From: Phoronis ovalis
Lineage: Eukaryota > Phoronida > Phoronidae
DNA: 45,454 bases
Assembly: GCA_028565635.1 (NCBI GenBank)
Contig: JAOXYB010045836.1
Span: forward strand, 1 to 45,454
Reading direction: 5' to 3'
The notes beneath the pieces are model-generated. The model made no database searches, was not told the origin of the DNA, and was given only the letters and a program-made list of their open reading frames with translations. The translations under genes and the position numbers were made by a program. Shown piece after piece: positions 13,101 to 22,827 of this stretch (the stretch's first letter is position 1; each line of letters begins with the position of its first letter).

Positions 13101-16100
13101 AATAATTTCTTCTTTAAGTCATGAGTTGTTGCAGCTAAGTGAACAGCAGCTGTTATTGCTCCTAAAATGGCTGATGTCACCTGGAGACTGTATGAGGGCT
13201 CTGATGATGATAGTGATGGGAATTGCTGAATTCTTTCCATAATCAAGGAGTATGTATCACTTAAAAAAAACAAGGACATTTGATAAATGGAAATATTTCC
13301 CCAAATACAGGAATTTGAACTAAAACATTCTTGGAAACATTACGAACCTTCATTTTGTATAACATTGGAAAATAGTTTAAGACTTTGTATACTCCGTAGA
13401 CAATGTCAGTGACAACTTCATATTGTACAGAACAGCAAATATAGTAAACTTTGTGCAGTCTTTCTACAAAAAGATTTTAACTACTGCATTTACAGAACAC
13501 TATTGAGTACTCACCAAAACTGTTCAGAGGTGTAGCCGTATGATAAACAAATCTGCCAGATGCGCCAGCTTTCAATCAACAGGTGGTAGCTTTCCTCATA
13601 AGATAATGGTAAAATACTGAAAATGGTTCAAAAGTTATTTCAAAGTGATGCAAGTAAGGTGTAAATTGTTTGTAGGTTTGTATGTCTAATGGGATACGAA
13701 AGTTTTGCACTAAAAGGTAATTCATTGATGCTTTACAAAAACAAGAAAAGTATGAAAGCAACTTATGATAGAAATGTTCTAATGCAGTCTGGTTTGTCTT
13801 TCAACTGATAGGCATGTCTTCAAAGGGTTTAAATGTAAACACTATATTACCATCCATACTCATAGCCCAAATATTAGATCATAATCATAATTTGTATTTA
13901 TACCATGTAAAAATAATCAACCGCAAATTAAGTAATAAAAAAAATCTATTTATTTATAAGCAATATTGATTGTCACCTCAGCAAAAAAGAATCCTATACA
14001 ACATATGGTTTACAGTACTAGCTATCCCGAGTAGAAATGTAGCAGTATATAATATTTTAGACTTAATTATTCTACAAATGCTTGCCTGATGTCTGTCATT
14101 GTATATCTCAGTATACAGTCCTGGAGTCCATATTTATTAAGCTACAATTGAAATCAAACTCAAATAAAGAATAACATTGTCAAGCATGGCAGGAAAAATA
14201 CTGAAATATTACATCAAATCACTTGCATTTAATCTCCACCTACTGGAGTTGGAAAACATAATCAAACTAATAAAATACTGGTTAACTAACCGGCATAAGT
14301 ACACCAGTGCACAAGGCTTTAATTGTTGAGTGCAAATACGAACCAATATAGTAATGGCATATTAACACACATATTTTTTCCGTTTTGTGGCAGTCAGGGC
14401 GTTTTAATTGTTGGTGTATTGTAATGTCAACATATTGTACTTTCTGATTAAAGCAATAAAATTACAGAGATCATTACAATTTTTTAGCAATCGAACTTTG
14501 AATTCAGACCTATTTGCCATTGGAATAGTGCGATTCATTGATTGAGTTGATATTTTCTCGAAATCAGTATGGCCAAGACTGCACAAAAAATTAACTGGTA
14601 GTATATGAAAGAATGCACACTCATATCATAAAGAGTTAACAGTTCAGGAAATATTTATGTATTTTATATGTGCATGAACATTGTAACTTTTTTCAGTGCA
14701 GTTGAATGGGGAATCTAATTGCGTACTTATACCAACTTCATCAATCTTTATCGAATCCATACCTGCGATCAGATAATCTCTGACCTAATGTTTATCTTGG
14801 GAGAGTACTAGTAAAGAGACAAATTTAAATTATTTTACATATCTCCCCCAAGAAAAGATGAACTATTTTGCTTACCAGAATAGCTGCAATATTCCTACCA
14901 GCAGCACACAGCACACGAAGAAGTTTCACAGCTGTTGGAATGGGGTATCCATGAATACTAGTTAATAATGTCTTTTCTGAAATAAAGTATTTTAAAACTT
15001 CTTTTAACATAAGCCAACAATTAAAAATAAACAAGTTAAAAAACTATTACAACATTTTTTAATTGAACCACTATATTTACAGCATACTCAAGTTAACAGC
15101 ATTTTAATTACCAGAATTTCATTGATATAAATTAGAACTTTTCCACAATAGGGAGAATTAGCGAACACACCACCTTGCAAAAATAAAACAAAGGATTTAT
15201 TTAGTAGATCCTAATTTTGGTTCGGTTTCCCTTTCAGCATAATAAGTTGGGACAATCCTAATTAAAAACAGCGAGGCTGTTATCTTGTTTTGCATTTATA
15301 GTTACATGCCAATGAATACATGTGTGAAGAAGTAATTTTAACAATCATGATTAAAATTAACCTCTTTGCTTCCATTTCACTGGTAAAAATTCAGCAAATA
15401 TGGTTTCCAAAAGTCGAGGACAATTCATGATCGTATATGCACTTTGTGTAGAGTGTCTTGCTATCTGTATTAGAATCTCCAGGATACAGACTGAGGTGGT
15501 CGCCTGAGGTCTCCAAACTTCAAGAATGTAGCGTAGTCGAGGGAGAAGGTCCATACGTAGTAAACCCTGAAATAACGACATGTAGTAAAACATTTCAAAC
15601 AGTATAAATAGTATAATTCAAATCCAATGCCAGGATTTATTCCAGGATTTCTATTCAAGAGTTGGGGCTCTTTCTTATTATTATTAAAGTACTAATCAGT
15701 AATGCAACACAATAATATCTGTAGTATAATTGAGCTTAATGTACAAAACAGAGCATGTACCTTTAATTTCACCGGTACATGTAAAATGATAAAGATAATT
15801 TTCCAATTTTTGGAAATTAAAGTACTTTTTACACAATTGAAAGTTATAAGCAAACTATTCACTCTAAGGGGTAACTAGTACTTTTAAAGTGGACATATAG
15901 GCATTATAATACAAATATACCTTAATAACATCCTGCTTAATGATGTCGGCATCTGTCTCTGATTTTTCATCATCTTCCTCTTTATTAGCTGTGGCAGGTG
16001 CACATAAGACTGGCACATAACATCCATCAGGCCAATGGAAAACACCGTCAAGACTTGTCTGTAATGAAATTAATTAAACTATATTATAAATCAATTATGC

Positions 16101-19100
16101 AGCTGACTACAACATGATTATAGCTAGTTGTTCCTAGTATATTTTAAAGCAAACTGAAAGTCTGTATCTTGTACAGAGAGCATTTACTTTAGGGTATTAG
16201 AATGCTGCAAATACTGGCAGCGTATCAGCTTTTAGGTATTAAGCAAGCTGCACAGCATATTAAGTTATATTTTAACACGCGTAGGTGACGTATAACAGCA
16301 GTCAGCTACTAGAAGTGGTAACCGAATAGAGCTAAGAAACGTGGTACATTGTTAGTGGCAAAATGGAGACTTTCCCACAGATGAAATTTCATAACCATTT
16401 GCTACTATATACAATTAGAATGGAATTACTGTACTTCAAACTGGCAAAAAATAACCTGATCTCATGCTAAATAAGAATAATCCATATTTAATATTATAAT
16501 GTTACCTCTTGCAAGTTATTCACCAACAGAGCATGCAAACAATTCACAGTTGCCACCATCACATTGTCAGGGGTATCATCCAAAGACCACCGTAGTATGA
16601 ACAAAAGGCCACCATCAATCAATGAGCTCAACATTGGGGTCTGTAACACTTTGACATAATCTCCTTGCTTAGCCTGCAACAGAACATGGGATTGCCAGTC
16701 AGGTGCTGTAGCTCTCCAAGGAAGCAAAGCATTACTTTGACAGGTTAGTTTTTGCAAAATCTTAAAATTCTGTGAGAAGGGTAAATGGAAGTGTATGTAT
16801 CCATTTAATATACCGCATAAGCATAACTATCATATACCATGCGATGTGAAAAAATCTGTAGCAGTTAATATGAAGGATGTAAATGCAAGTACATCTAGTA
16901 ACTCTCAAACATATGATTACAGCAGCAGTCAAATGCACCTTTTGCAGTATTTTAGCAATAGTTTGCAAACCAAATGCCTTCTGTTGCATATTTGCACTGC
17001 GGGCCAGTACAAATAATTCTTCCAAAGTATATCCTGCTCTTTCTGGTTCATCGCCATGGTGATGTAAACCAAGATGAACAGGTATGTCCTCGTCAGCACT
17101 TGCTGGGTTGCCATGGAAATCAAATCGAGCTTGTTGACCAGTCTAGAAATTGAACAAGAGTTTAAAATGTATTTTGCAAGGTTAGTTTGAAAAGTGGAGA
17201 GCAATAATTTACTTAATACTTAAGTTATTTTGTTTTTGTAGGAGACGTGATTTTTAGCATGGTGTAACTGAATAAAACTACATGTACTTGTTATGCCTTG
17301 CGTGATTTAATCAAATTTAGTTTATGAGAACAGCTGAAAATATATTTGTTTTACAGTGTTCAAAACAGTTTCGTTTTTGACACCACAATTCTTCAATAAA
17401 AATATTAATTTTAAAAGTAATACCTTGCTATCTCCAGCTTTAGGTGTGGGAAGACTTTTCACCCATTCCAGTTTTTCTGTTTCAACTTTGTCCATGTGCA
17501 CCCACTTTTCATCCATTTCAACAGGCACCTTTAGACCACTTGGTCTACCTTGCCGAATTGAAGGTACATCACTGGATCGGTTGACTGCTGTCTCGTGTTT
17601 CGTATCATCGCTATCAGTTTCCATTTTAGCTGTCGGTGTAACTTGTTCTGGTTTTTCTTTACTTTCATTGGATGTTTCTGAATGACTCTTCACATGTTTC
17701 TTTCCACGTAGAAAAGCAACAATTTTTGGATCTACAAGAAACAAGCACTGATCAAGCCTACATGAACAGTATTGACTTTGCCATGATTTAGCAAAAGTAA
17801 ACTCAGTCATAAAATTTGCAATCAGATTCATAGACAAAATTAATGCAGATAATTTTGAAAAGGTCCTTGCTTGGTTATTGTTTCAGTAAATTAATTCACA
17901 ACATGAATTCTTGTAATTTAATGTTGGGGAAATTGAAATATTTTATAGTATCCATCACATACACGTATCACAGATGAATAACAGTATAATACATTGTTTG
18001 TATATAACACCTAATTTTCTTCAGACAATATCTTACCTAACATCTCCATTAGTTGCTGTTGTTCCTTCCGAATTTCATGGTCACTCATTAAAGCCAGCTT
18101 ACTCCAATTTTCCCGACTAACCGTCAACGCTTCACGTTCAGCCTGACTTATATTGAGTCCAGTGCCATCTATAATCCTTGAAGTGACACTGCCACTGCCA
18201 CTATCACATGACTCTTGGTCAGTGGCCTGAATGAAACCCTGGTCAAACTGCTGAGCAAATAAACTTTTCTTCTTTGAACCAGAAATTTCGGTTTGTAACT
18301 AACAGAGAAACAGGACAAAATTTTAGAGGTATTACACAGATACTGTAAGGATTTTTTCTAACTGTGCATTTATTAAACAGTATTACTCACAGGCAAGCAA
18401 ATCTATAAGCAAATTTTTGATTGTCTGACAACAAATTAAGACAGTTGATGGTCTGGTTTAGTATTAATAGTAAAATTTGGTCAGACTAGTTTTAAAAAGA
18501 TTTTAAACATTCTAAAATATGATTATTAGAACGCTGATTATTATTTTAAAGCAACTTTGTAATATTTTTTCTAACGAAATGCAAACAAACTACCGCATGA
18601 TATTTTATACAAATAATGCTTAATCACTACGAACAACTACAAATTATTACTCCTCAATGTTAAACTTTTGCAGTAGATAATTTTATCATACTTGCATAAA
18701 GAAATGAAGACGTACGTTTGCTATGTCAGGTCGGTGAGAGACAGCTGGAAACGATTTATCACTGGGTTTTGGAAATATTACATGGTTGCCACGTGTTTCA
18801 TGTTCCTGCAATGAATAAAATGTTAATGCATCAGAAGATCTCTAAGTGGCTACTGCTTTATTTTATTCACAATAAATGTGATAAGGTATGATTTACAACT
18901 TTTTTTATTAAATACATTCATTTGGCTTCATAATATACATTCTATTTCCACAAGAAGCCAACCACAGTAAAAAAAAACACAAATAAGTTTTCTGCCTTAT
19001 AACATACTTGTCACTAGAGCAAAGCTAATGATGAAAATAATACGTACCACAATGCTTGATAGAACTTTTGTAATGTGCATGTCATGTTCTGAAAATGATG

Positions 19101-20609
19101 GTTTATTGTTTAACATTCATTTATATTACTTCAGTAAATCATTCTACAGTAGGCAATGGGATATGAGGAAATAGTGTGCTTAAGGACACATGCTGAATAA
19201 TTATGTAACATCATTTTTGGGGGACAACCAAAGACCCCAGACCAACAAAAGGAAAAGCTCTAAAGTATTTACCAGATTAAATACTCCCTTAATGCTCAAG
19301 ATATACCAAAATCATATATTTCAATCATCTTCTTCATAAATGATCTAGTTAGGGCATAAATTAACTGTTTTGACCTCAAGAGATCACATTAATGTTATAT
19401 TTCAACTAGTACAAAACAGAAGAAAAATTTCAAGCTCAAACAGAATTATGTCTTGATACTGGATAACCTAAGTGACACTGTTACATAAACATATTCTGTG
19501 AAATTTTTGATTTATATTTAGAAAAGTCAATTCTCCAGCAACATTCTTAACCAAACTGTGACTTTCTTAATATTTTATGTTTTCAAGCAGTTTTCAAAAT
19601 AAGAATTAGTTTAAAACAGAAATTGCTTTCTAAGTAACTGCCAAACCTTTCACTGATAAGTTCATGGGTCACCAGAGTTTATATTTAGAACGAGCTAATT
19701 ATGGAACAGCCTGTTACAAGCATACTTATTGCACACTCACTTTCCATGGCCTCCTCGGGGTCATCGAATTCTTTTTGTTTTTTATCTTCCCTTGCCTGCT
19801 TGAAGCGAGACTTCTTCTTAGGTGGATCATTTGACAAAGGAGCCATATTTGGAGATTTGCTAGATAAGTCTAAAAAACAGAATAATTTATTTTTCATAAA
19901 GCAAACTTTTCTACACCTAGATTAGCTACAAAATTGAGCACTTACCTAACACTATTTTATTTCAAATTGTAATGTGTGGTCCTCGAGTTGAAATCCAAAT
20001 AGTTCAATGGTAGACCAGATTGTATTGCTATTTCAAGACAGTATTTGTGTACCTGAAGGTTAATACAGTATTTCTTTATATATACACACACGCACGTACG
20101 CACGCACGGACACACACACACATATATACAATTAAGGATGTTTGTTTATTGGGCAAGGTAACTTGTAATTTAAACCTCTACGCAGCAAAGGTTGCAAACC
20201 TCTAACTGGTAGTGAAAAACATCCATCTCAGGGCCTATACAGCTTGTGTTCTTCACTCACATCAATTTATTTCTTTTCTGCTAGCAAAAGATGTGGTTGG
20301 AATACAATTACTTCGCATAAAATTTGAAAAAGAGGAAAGAATGACACAAGTGAGTGGGAGGAGTACAACCAAATAATGTATGGTTCATGTTTGCACTGTG
20401 TGAATGCTTTTAAAGAATATATTTCGGAACAAACTAATTAATTACATACCTAAACTAACAACATCTTTTTTATCGCCTTCTTGTTTTCTTTTGTCTGGTT
20501 TCTTCACCACAGTTGCAGCTGGTGCCCCCTGATTACTGAGGAATTCTTTTTGGAACTTTAACAAATCTTCTTCATCATCCCCTCTTTTTGGGCGTGTAAC
20601 TGACTCCAT
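387..20609 (-). CDS. RPAP1: RNA polymerase II-associated protein 1 (C-terminus off the left edge)
   Basis: RPAP1 acts in assembly and nuclear import of RNA polymerase II and links the enzyme to Mediator. I identified it by matching conserved blocks, from memory of the family, along the whole length. Coding exons in transcript order: 20609-20450, 19869-19741, 19088-19048, 18805-18716, 18298-18037, 17731-17424, 17142-16939, 16769-16506, 16058-15921, 15566-15362, 14976-14876, 14141-14086, 13616-13515, 13259-13095, 12787-12664, 12470-12289, 11721-11514, 11041-10895, 10640-10516, 1184-981, 512-387. All 20 junctions keep reading phase, and the sum is 3341 nt (1113 codons plus 2 nt). The family is about 1400 residues, so about 280 C-terminal residues lie off the left edge; nothing at 1..386 is a convincing next exon. 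The start ATG at 20609 lies one base after a splice acceptor, implying a non-coding first exon upstream. One intron uses a GC donor, and one is 9.3 kb with a gene inside it. Confidence 0.95.
1375..1490. repeat. Foldback palindrome with 44-bp arms
   Basis: The left arm 1375-1418 and right arm 1447-1490 are reverse complements with about 41 of 44 matches and a 28-nt AT-rich loop. Each arm contains the 11-mer AAATAGTGTTC twice, about 33 bp apart, with the core AACTGGGCACT between. It lies within the large RPAP1 intron. Such a structure is typical of foldback or MITE ends. Confidence 0.85.
1447..1936. mobile_element. MITE-like segment bounded by a 14-bp inverted repeat
   Basis: GAACACTATTTCAT at 1447 and its exact reverse complement ATGAAATAGTGTTC at 1923-1936 bound a 490-bp AT-rich segment. 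The left end is the right arm of the foldback palindrome. Inside is a 59-60-bp direct repeat (1589-1647 and 1819-1878). I see no coding potential and no clear target-site duplication, so whether these are true element ends is inferred. Confidence 0.5.
1589..1878 (+). repeat. Two 60-bp direct repeat copies, 230 bp apart
   Basis: Copies at 1589-1647 and 1819-1878 share TGCATA, AAAATTG, GAACAA, ATATCACT, CAGCG and GGCAATAACACCCT, with about ten differences. They lie inside the MITE-like segment and probably reflect internal duplication in that element. Confidence 0.75.
1937..3869. other. AT-rich intron sequence without genes
   Basis: This is part of the 9.3-kb RPAP1 intron. It holds a (GT)8 microsatellite at 2997-3012 and low-complexity AT sequence. 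A minus-strand reading frame at 3231-3692 has no recognisable domain and is biased toward I, L and C codons, as expected of chance AT-rich sequence. I see no gene. Confidence 0.6.
3870..5950 (+). mobile_element. Decayed non-LTR (LINE-type) retrotransposon, reverse transcriptase part
   Basis: Broken reading frames in plus orientation read in order through a LINE ORF2. First comes the 'IPNEILKN...LFNAIFDSGIVPTVW' block with SIIKPIPK (about 4020-4190). The palm motif YADD follows at 4689-4700 in LLYADDITLLSDS. Then come DYCAGMWGFGKHSK and FALNAAINDDMAW (about 5070-5210). Last is a CxxC-containing tail (RACEFCDSGAVENEF, near 5600) and a short C-terminal stretch ending about 5890. Frameshifts and stops interrupt it in many places, and the endonuclease half is missing, so this is a 5'-truncated, dead copy. 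It ends in an ATTCATTCATTTATTCAT tail at about 5930-5948, the short simple repeat expected at the 3' end of such elements. It is antisense to RPAP1 and directly upstream of the NTase-TPR gene. Confidence 0.85.
5971..6255 (+). repeat. 183-bp tandem duplication over the 5' leader of the NTase-TPR gene
   Basis: The segment TTTGGTGTGGCCTA...AAGTTGGATG...TAAAA...GGCTTTT occurs at 5971-6070 and again at 6154-6250, a period of 183 bp. The second copy runs up to the ATG at 6254. It contains a pyrimidine-rich acceptor-like site (TTTTTCTCACTAG, about 6215-6228), suggesting a 5' UTR intron. The first copy has lost that AG (CACTCTG). Confidence 0.75.
6254..9247 (+). CDS. Intronless nucleotidyltransferase-like / TPR-repeat protein, nested in an RPAP1 intron
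   Basis: The product has 997 residues. I chose the ATG at 6254 because it has A at -3 and G at +4; the frame is open only four codons further upstream. Residues 1-235 are mostly helical and charged. Residues 242-258 read GLGSLARKEMTPYSDLE, the G-S-x(10)-D-x-E signature of the Pol-beta nucleotidyltransferase fold as in GlnD/DUF294 proteins. It is followed by a hydrophobic strand (FIIII) and by CLDGSMPWASKTPRGR at about 321-336, which resembles the second DUF294 motif. From about 600 to 985 there are TPR repeats of the kinesin-light-chain type. Their LNNIAxxY-like helices recur every 43 residues (eight in register), with ALxxHKQALQMKKQIHGD between them. No signal peptide, membrane segment or separate effector domain is visible. 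The substrate is unknown. TPRs usually bind protein partners, so a scaffold or sensor with an enzymatic head is the natural inference. Codon use resembles the neighbours, and no poly(A) tract marks it as a fresh retrocopy. Confidence 0.85.
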   Translation: MAEQTNRIHPIIVDCSTDEGLEDLIDKVLEIIKESTGRFTSEEQEFKTHANNKATVTDLSKTELDLADKLRDHDVDLERDSDIMKDLGVVYHEQGINTGDADHFIKASALYNSALLRTSEIEKQHDIKTLLIQNEKAFLETLALGQVHSNKLPSKLTNTFKDALCSLRAKINAKTERLWQQLKLYNIDCEDAERMQQESKLIHDTKDLCTEAAEEMKQFIRAILQECYLVLGPAPQKFATVGLGSLARKEMTPYSDLEFIIIIETEDSDKQYFRNLTNLLHLFVLNLGETPLPAVGVKSLNDFDKANGDWFYDKVTCNGFCLDGSMPWASKTPRGRPDRKSKKGIELIQTPAKMASFTNFEFAIKEGYHLAQMIKTCTLIDGNEELFENFKSLLVCHSRCIPGTNITIESTLGMIELVKDLYKYTTSLDMHQADTDIQIQNVKKEIYRLPTVIVDSLKVIYNMCPSTYWELLDEMTHRTLMSKDACHNVMVTISISILLRLVTYIRNQGQQESLSFLKHFAANQEKNVSATHFCETDVLIVRYYFTMIPLTKNLMKSCTSTLARIAFPGRTLLSGNQSSTPDIRNLLVEDALYDTDDTMQGGIYYKLLQYQKAINCFQKVIKKRDEISDEMYVMAIHKISFVYEDIGDYHEALLYAQQELQVTKQMHGDGVHSDMAMALNNIAVKYIHVHDYYNALTHFKQALEMKKQIYGNDANRSVASTLNNIAEAFRNIGCIPIALEYHKEALQMKKEIYGDAINLDVATSLNNIALAYDAIYDYQNALKYHLESLQIRKQMYRDTAHTELAMSLTNIAAVYHNMRDYQNALQHHLQALQMKYQIHGNIAHPDIALALSNMGSLYHDMGDNKKALEHHKQALQMDKQIHGDVAHSDIANTLSKIATAYKFMGVYDKALEHHKQSLKMRKQIHGDCAHPNIANILQNIAILYDKMKHYKSALSYELMAFQMLMQLYRDSSHPDVIPSLNHAISLYGRLMLQKIQK
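9591..9596 (+). terminator. Polyadenylation signal AATAAA of the NTase-TPR gene
   Basis: This is a canonical AATAAA 344 nt after the stop codon at 9247, in AT-rich sequence with T-rich sequence shortly downstream (9619-9640). It is a reasonable end for the 3' UTR, but was not tested against transcripts. Confidence 0.5.
9700..10230. repeat. Degenerate dispersed repeat in the RPAP1 intron
   Basis: Phrases recur with variation: CTGGGGTAGGCTATT at about 9841 and CTGGGGTGGGCTATT at about 10396; AGGTCGAAAGTCAAAATCTC at about 10079. The reverse complement of the last 60 bases of the window reads similarly (GGGGTCAAAGGTCAAAATTC). This looks like an old dispersed repeat. I see no gene here. Confidence 0.45.
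10516..16769 (-). CDS. RPAP1: RPAP1 exons 8-19: helical-repeat middle region
   Basis: Twelve exons encode the alpha-helical body of the protein. Recognisable blocks are SLIDGGLLFILRWSLDD (exon 16769-16506), LLPRLRYILEVWRP with IARHS and FAEFLPVKW (15566-15362), and AVKLLRVLCAAGRNIAA (14976-14876). Further blocks are ESWRIWQICLSYGY (13616-13515), VNWSHVTGLLQP (12787-12664), KLHKGLLDK (11721-11514) and FSRLHHGDEHLAHSLMSTVL (10640-10516). Each has a counterpart at the same relative place in vertebrate RPAP1. The exon 14141-14086 is only 56 nt and ends at a GC donor. The exon 10640-10516 ends at GAT|GTAGGT; the alternative cut 3 nt downstream would include a stop codon, so phase and homology decide the boundary. 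Confidence 0.92.
14084..14085 (-). other. RPAP1: GC splice donor in RPAP1 (GC-AG intron 13617..14085)
   Basis: The exon 14141-14086 ends ATCAG and the intron begins GCAAGC, the consensus form of the rare GC donor (AG|GCAAG). A cut here leaves phase 2, which the next exon (13616, starting T then ATT TTA CCA) needs to restore the conserved LPLSYEES reading. The nearest GT, 10 nt further on, would leave phase 0 and break the frame. Confidence 0.75.
16939..18298 (-). CDS. RPAP1: RPAP1 exons 5-7: RPAP1_N and RPAP1_C signature domains
   Basis: Exon 5 (18298-18037) ends with EIRKEQQQLMEMLG in the unspliced reading. It joins exon 6 (17731-17424) to give the RPAP1_N motif 'EIxxEQxxLxxxLDPKIVAFLRG'. 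Exon 6 then has an acidic, serine-rich linker and EKWVHMDKVETEKLEWVKSL, a block shared with human RPAP1 (KEWLHMDTVELEKLHW). Exon 7 (17142-16939) carries the RPAP1_C signature: ARFDFHGN, then LGLHHHGDEPERAGYTLEEL, then FVLARS. This is the most diagnostic stretch of the gene. The boundaries are clean: acceptors TTTCTAG and CTTGTAG, donors AAG|GTATTA and AAG|GTGCAT. Confidence 0.95.
18716..20609 (-). CDS. RPAP1: RPAP1 N-terminal exons 1-4
   Basis: These four coding exons (20609-20450, 19869-19741, 19088-19048, 18805-18716) encode the N-terminal tail. The first contains TRPKRGDDEEDLLKFQKEFL, which resembles the 'RPKxGExxxDLLxFQxxFL' opening of vertebrate RPAP1, followed by KKDVVSL. The second is rich in lysine and aspartate and may contain a nuclear localisation signal (PPKKKSRFKQ). 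The third is a 41-nt micro-exon whose HDMHITKVLSSIV fits the family block 'HDxHITxVLxxII'. The fourth carries FPAVSHR, matching the family 'FPAVFxR'. The third exon is too short to be found by open reading frame length alone; phase and homology place it. Confidence 0.9.
20077..20130. repeat. Alternating purine-pyrimidine microsatellite
   Basis: TA, CA and CG dinucleotides alternate for about 54 bp, in an RPAP1 intron. Such tracts can adopt Z-DNA; here it is simply a compound microsatellite. Confidence 0.85.
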
Positions 20610-21530
20610 ACTGCAGAGAACTGTTTGTTATACAGAGTGAAAAAGGTGTTTTCAAAATAGAACAATTATGTGTGATACAAGCATCATGTCCAGCACTGGA
20701 CCAATCATACACAACCATGTTTCCATCAACAATCCTTAAGGAATGAACTCTATTACAAACTAATAGCAAACTCAGAGAGGCAAAGCAAGCTCTTTACATA
20801 ATACGTATGTGTATTGGAATATGCTAGAACTCTAAATACCTAGAATTAAAAATCTGTCTGTATCCCTAGGTGCACCCATCTTTGAATACTGTACAGAAAT
20901 CTAGCTAGTTTACAGGTTCTGTTTTCCTTTTAACTAGTTATCTTTTTTCTCCACTAAGCCATTTATATAATAAATTATTAAATAAAAGTGATCTGTTGGA
21001 AGTTTGATTAGTTTTAACAGAAACTTCAATGCACTGTTTTACAATAACCAACAACAGCACTCGAGAAATATAATTCCAAATACACGATAGTACCATTAAC
21101 TAACAGACGGAACAGAAACATTATTAAGCTGAACATATGATATTATGTGCAATAAGTCGTAAAGTCTTGAGGTTTCACCTGTTTTGTAATCATAACAAAT
21201 ATGTGAAATTACCTACATGACTTTAGACTGGGAACAAAATTAATCAGGTGCAACTGTTTACTAGAAATAAAAGTTAACAGCATCTTGAAGCAAAAACTAT
21301 TCAAAACCATAAATATTGAGTTGCAACACATTTCTGCATTGCTTTTTACACTGCATAGGCATTTACATTACGACAGTTAATAAAAGCCTTTTGTTCTGTG
21401 CAGTGGGATAGAATTTAGTAGAAACCCAGAGTAGAAACAAATGTAGACAAGTACTAACACGCTGCAACTAGTACTGCACAGCGCTCTCACTTTGTGTGAT
21501 GCAGTGTAAATACTACTTTACAAAGTATAC

Positions 21531-21614
21531 AGACAAGACAAGACAAGACAAGAATCTTATAACAGGGTTATCACAGCGTGTCATAAAAGACAGAAATGGT
21601 TGGGGGGGGGGGGG
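21531..21614. repeat. (AGACA)n microsatellite and G13 homopolymer
   Basis: AGACA is repeated about four times at 21531-21552, and an uninterrupted run of 13 G lies at 21602-21614. Both are in the presumed first intron of RPAP1. The G run is prone to sequencing error. Confidence 0.85.
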
Positions 21615-21809
21615 TTAAATAATGTGAAGCCAATAACGTAAGTACTTAGTCCCGTACTTTAATACTCCTTGACCTTAGTGGGACTTAAATCCGGTTAAAT
21701 TAATAGAATAAATTGCAAATAAAATAGGCAAAAACAAAGAAGTGCACGTAGATTTCTACGACCTGAATCAAATGTTTACCTTAATTGTATCCTTAAAGAA
21801 TACTTTTAC

Positions 21810-21920
21810 CGTTTTCTATCGTTTGAAGTCGTCTGTGAACATTTCAGGTGTGCGGAATTGCTCTTCGCGTTTAGCATTTGTTAGTTCGCATTTTAATTCA
21901 TGGAGGCCGCCATTTGAATA
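21810..21920 (-). promoter_or_regulatory. RPAP1: Probable RPAP1 non-coding first exon and promoter with YY1-like site
   Basis: The first coding exon begins at an acceptor (CTCTGCAG at about 20611), so a 5' UTR exon must lie upstream. On the minus strand, GATAGAAAACG|GTAAAAG at 21810 is a plausible donor. Just upstream is a relatively GC- and CpG-containing stretch with GCCGCCATTTG at 21906-21916 on the plus strand. This matches the YY1 core motif common at start sites of housekeeping genes. No TATA box is placed. The boundaries are inferred. Confidence 0.5.
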
Positions 21921-22827
21921 ATACCCGAATGAAACAGGTTTCATACAGCAAATAATTAATACAAACAACAAGATAAATCAAAAATATTGTAATTAATATT
22001 TATGGCATTATAATAAATATAAATATAAGTGTGCATAATTTAAATATCAGCACTTATATACTTAGTAATGTGGAAGACTTTTATTTTCTCTTTTTTTCAG
22101 CCACTGTTAATTTTCTGATAACTGCCGGGAATGCGCACGCAAATTATTTTTCACCCATAGCAACTGCAGGAAGCATATTACATTAGAAATAGTTGGAATT
22201 CAGATCTTAGTGGCTTTGTATGAGGTTTGTTATTTTCGTTTGATATTAATGGACTCGCGTAAAAAACATTGGGCCTTTTTTGACATTAATAAGCATCAAT
22301 CAATAGAATCAGAAGAGATCTTTTTTAGGTTTTGAAAGTTGAAACTAAAAGGTTGCGTAAATACGAACAATTCAAATTATGCAGTTATTGACTATTGTTA
22401 ATTGAATGTTACCAAATTTAAATACTTCAATATATTGGTTCTCCCTGAAACATGAAGCTTATTATTCTTATTAAAGACTCTGAGATGAAGCAGAGATGAA
22501 ATACCTAGTCATGATTGAAGTGAAGCATAATTAGATTATATTGTGAGTGTATGGTGTACAGGTCAAATTCACGCATACATATCCCGGGATACATATTTAT
22601 TGTTCCAGATTATATGTGCATTTCTAGTACAGGTATGTTTAATTAGAAGCCGGTTTGAAATCTTTCAAGCGTGTAACTGCCCCTGACCTGAACCCCCTGA
22701 TGTTACATGCTTGAATTAGTTGAAAGCTTTCAACTGTTTAGATTATACTTGAATATTTGGGATTTATCATTATAATTTTATATTAAAGTGTTTAGTTACA
22801 AGATCTGCTTCATTTCAGTAAGACACA
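21921..22827. promoter_or_regulatory. Shared upstream region of RPAP1 (-) and TCTE1 (+)
   Basis: The two genes are head-to-head. On the plus strand an acceptor-like TTCATTTCAG ends at 22819, nine bases before the TCTE1 ATG (22828). TCTE1 therefore probably has a 5' UTR exon within this stretch. I cannot place its start, and no RFX X-box consensus stood out by eye. Confidence 0.45.

Noticed and set aside
14404-14586. Minus-strand frame after an acceptor-like TTTTGTGCAG, considered as an RPAP1 exon
   Set aside because: The frame required by the preceding exon hits a stop at once; the exon 14141-14086 fits instead.
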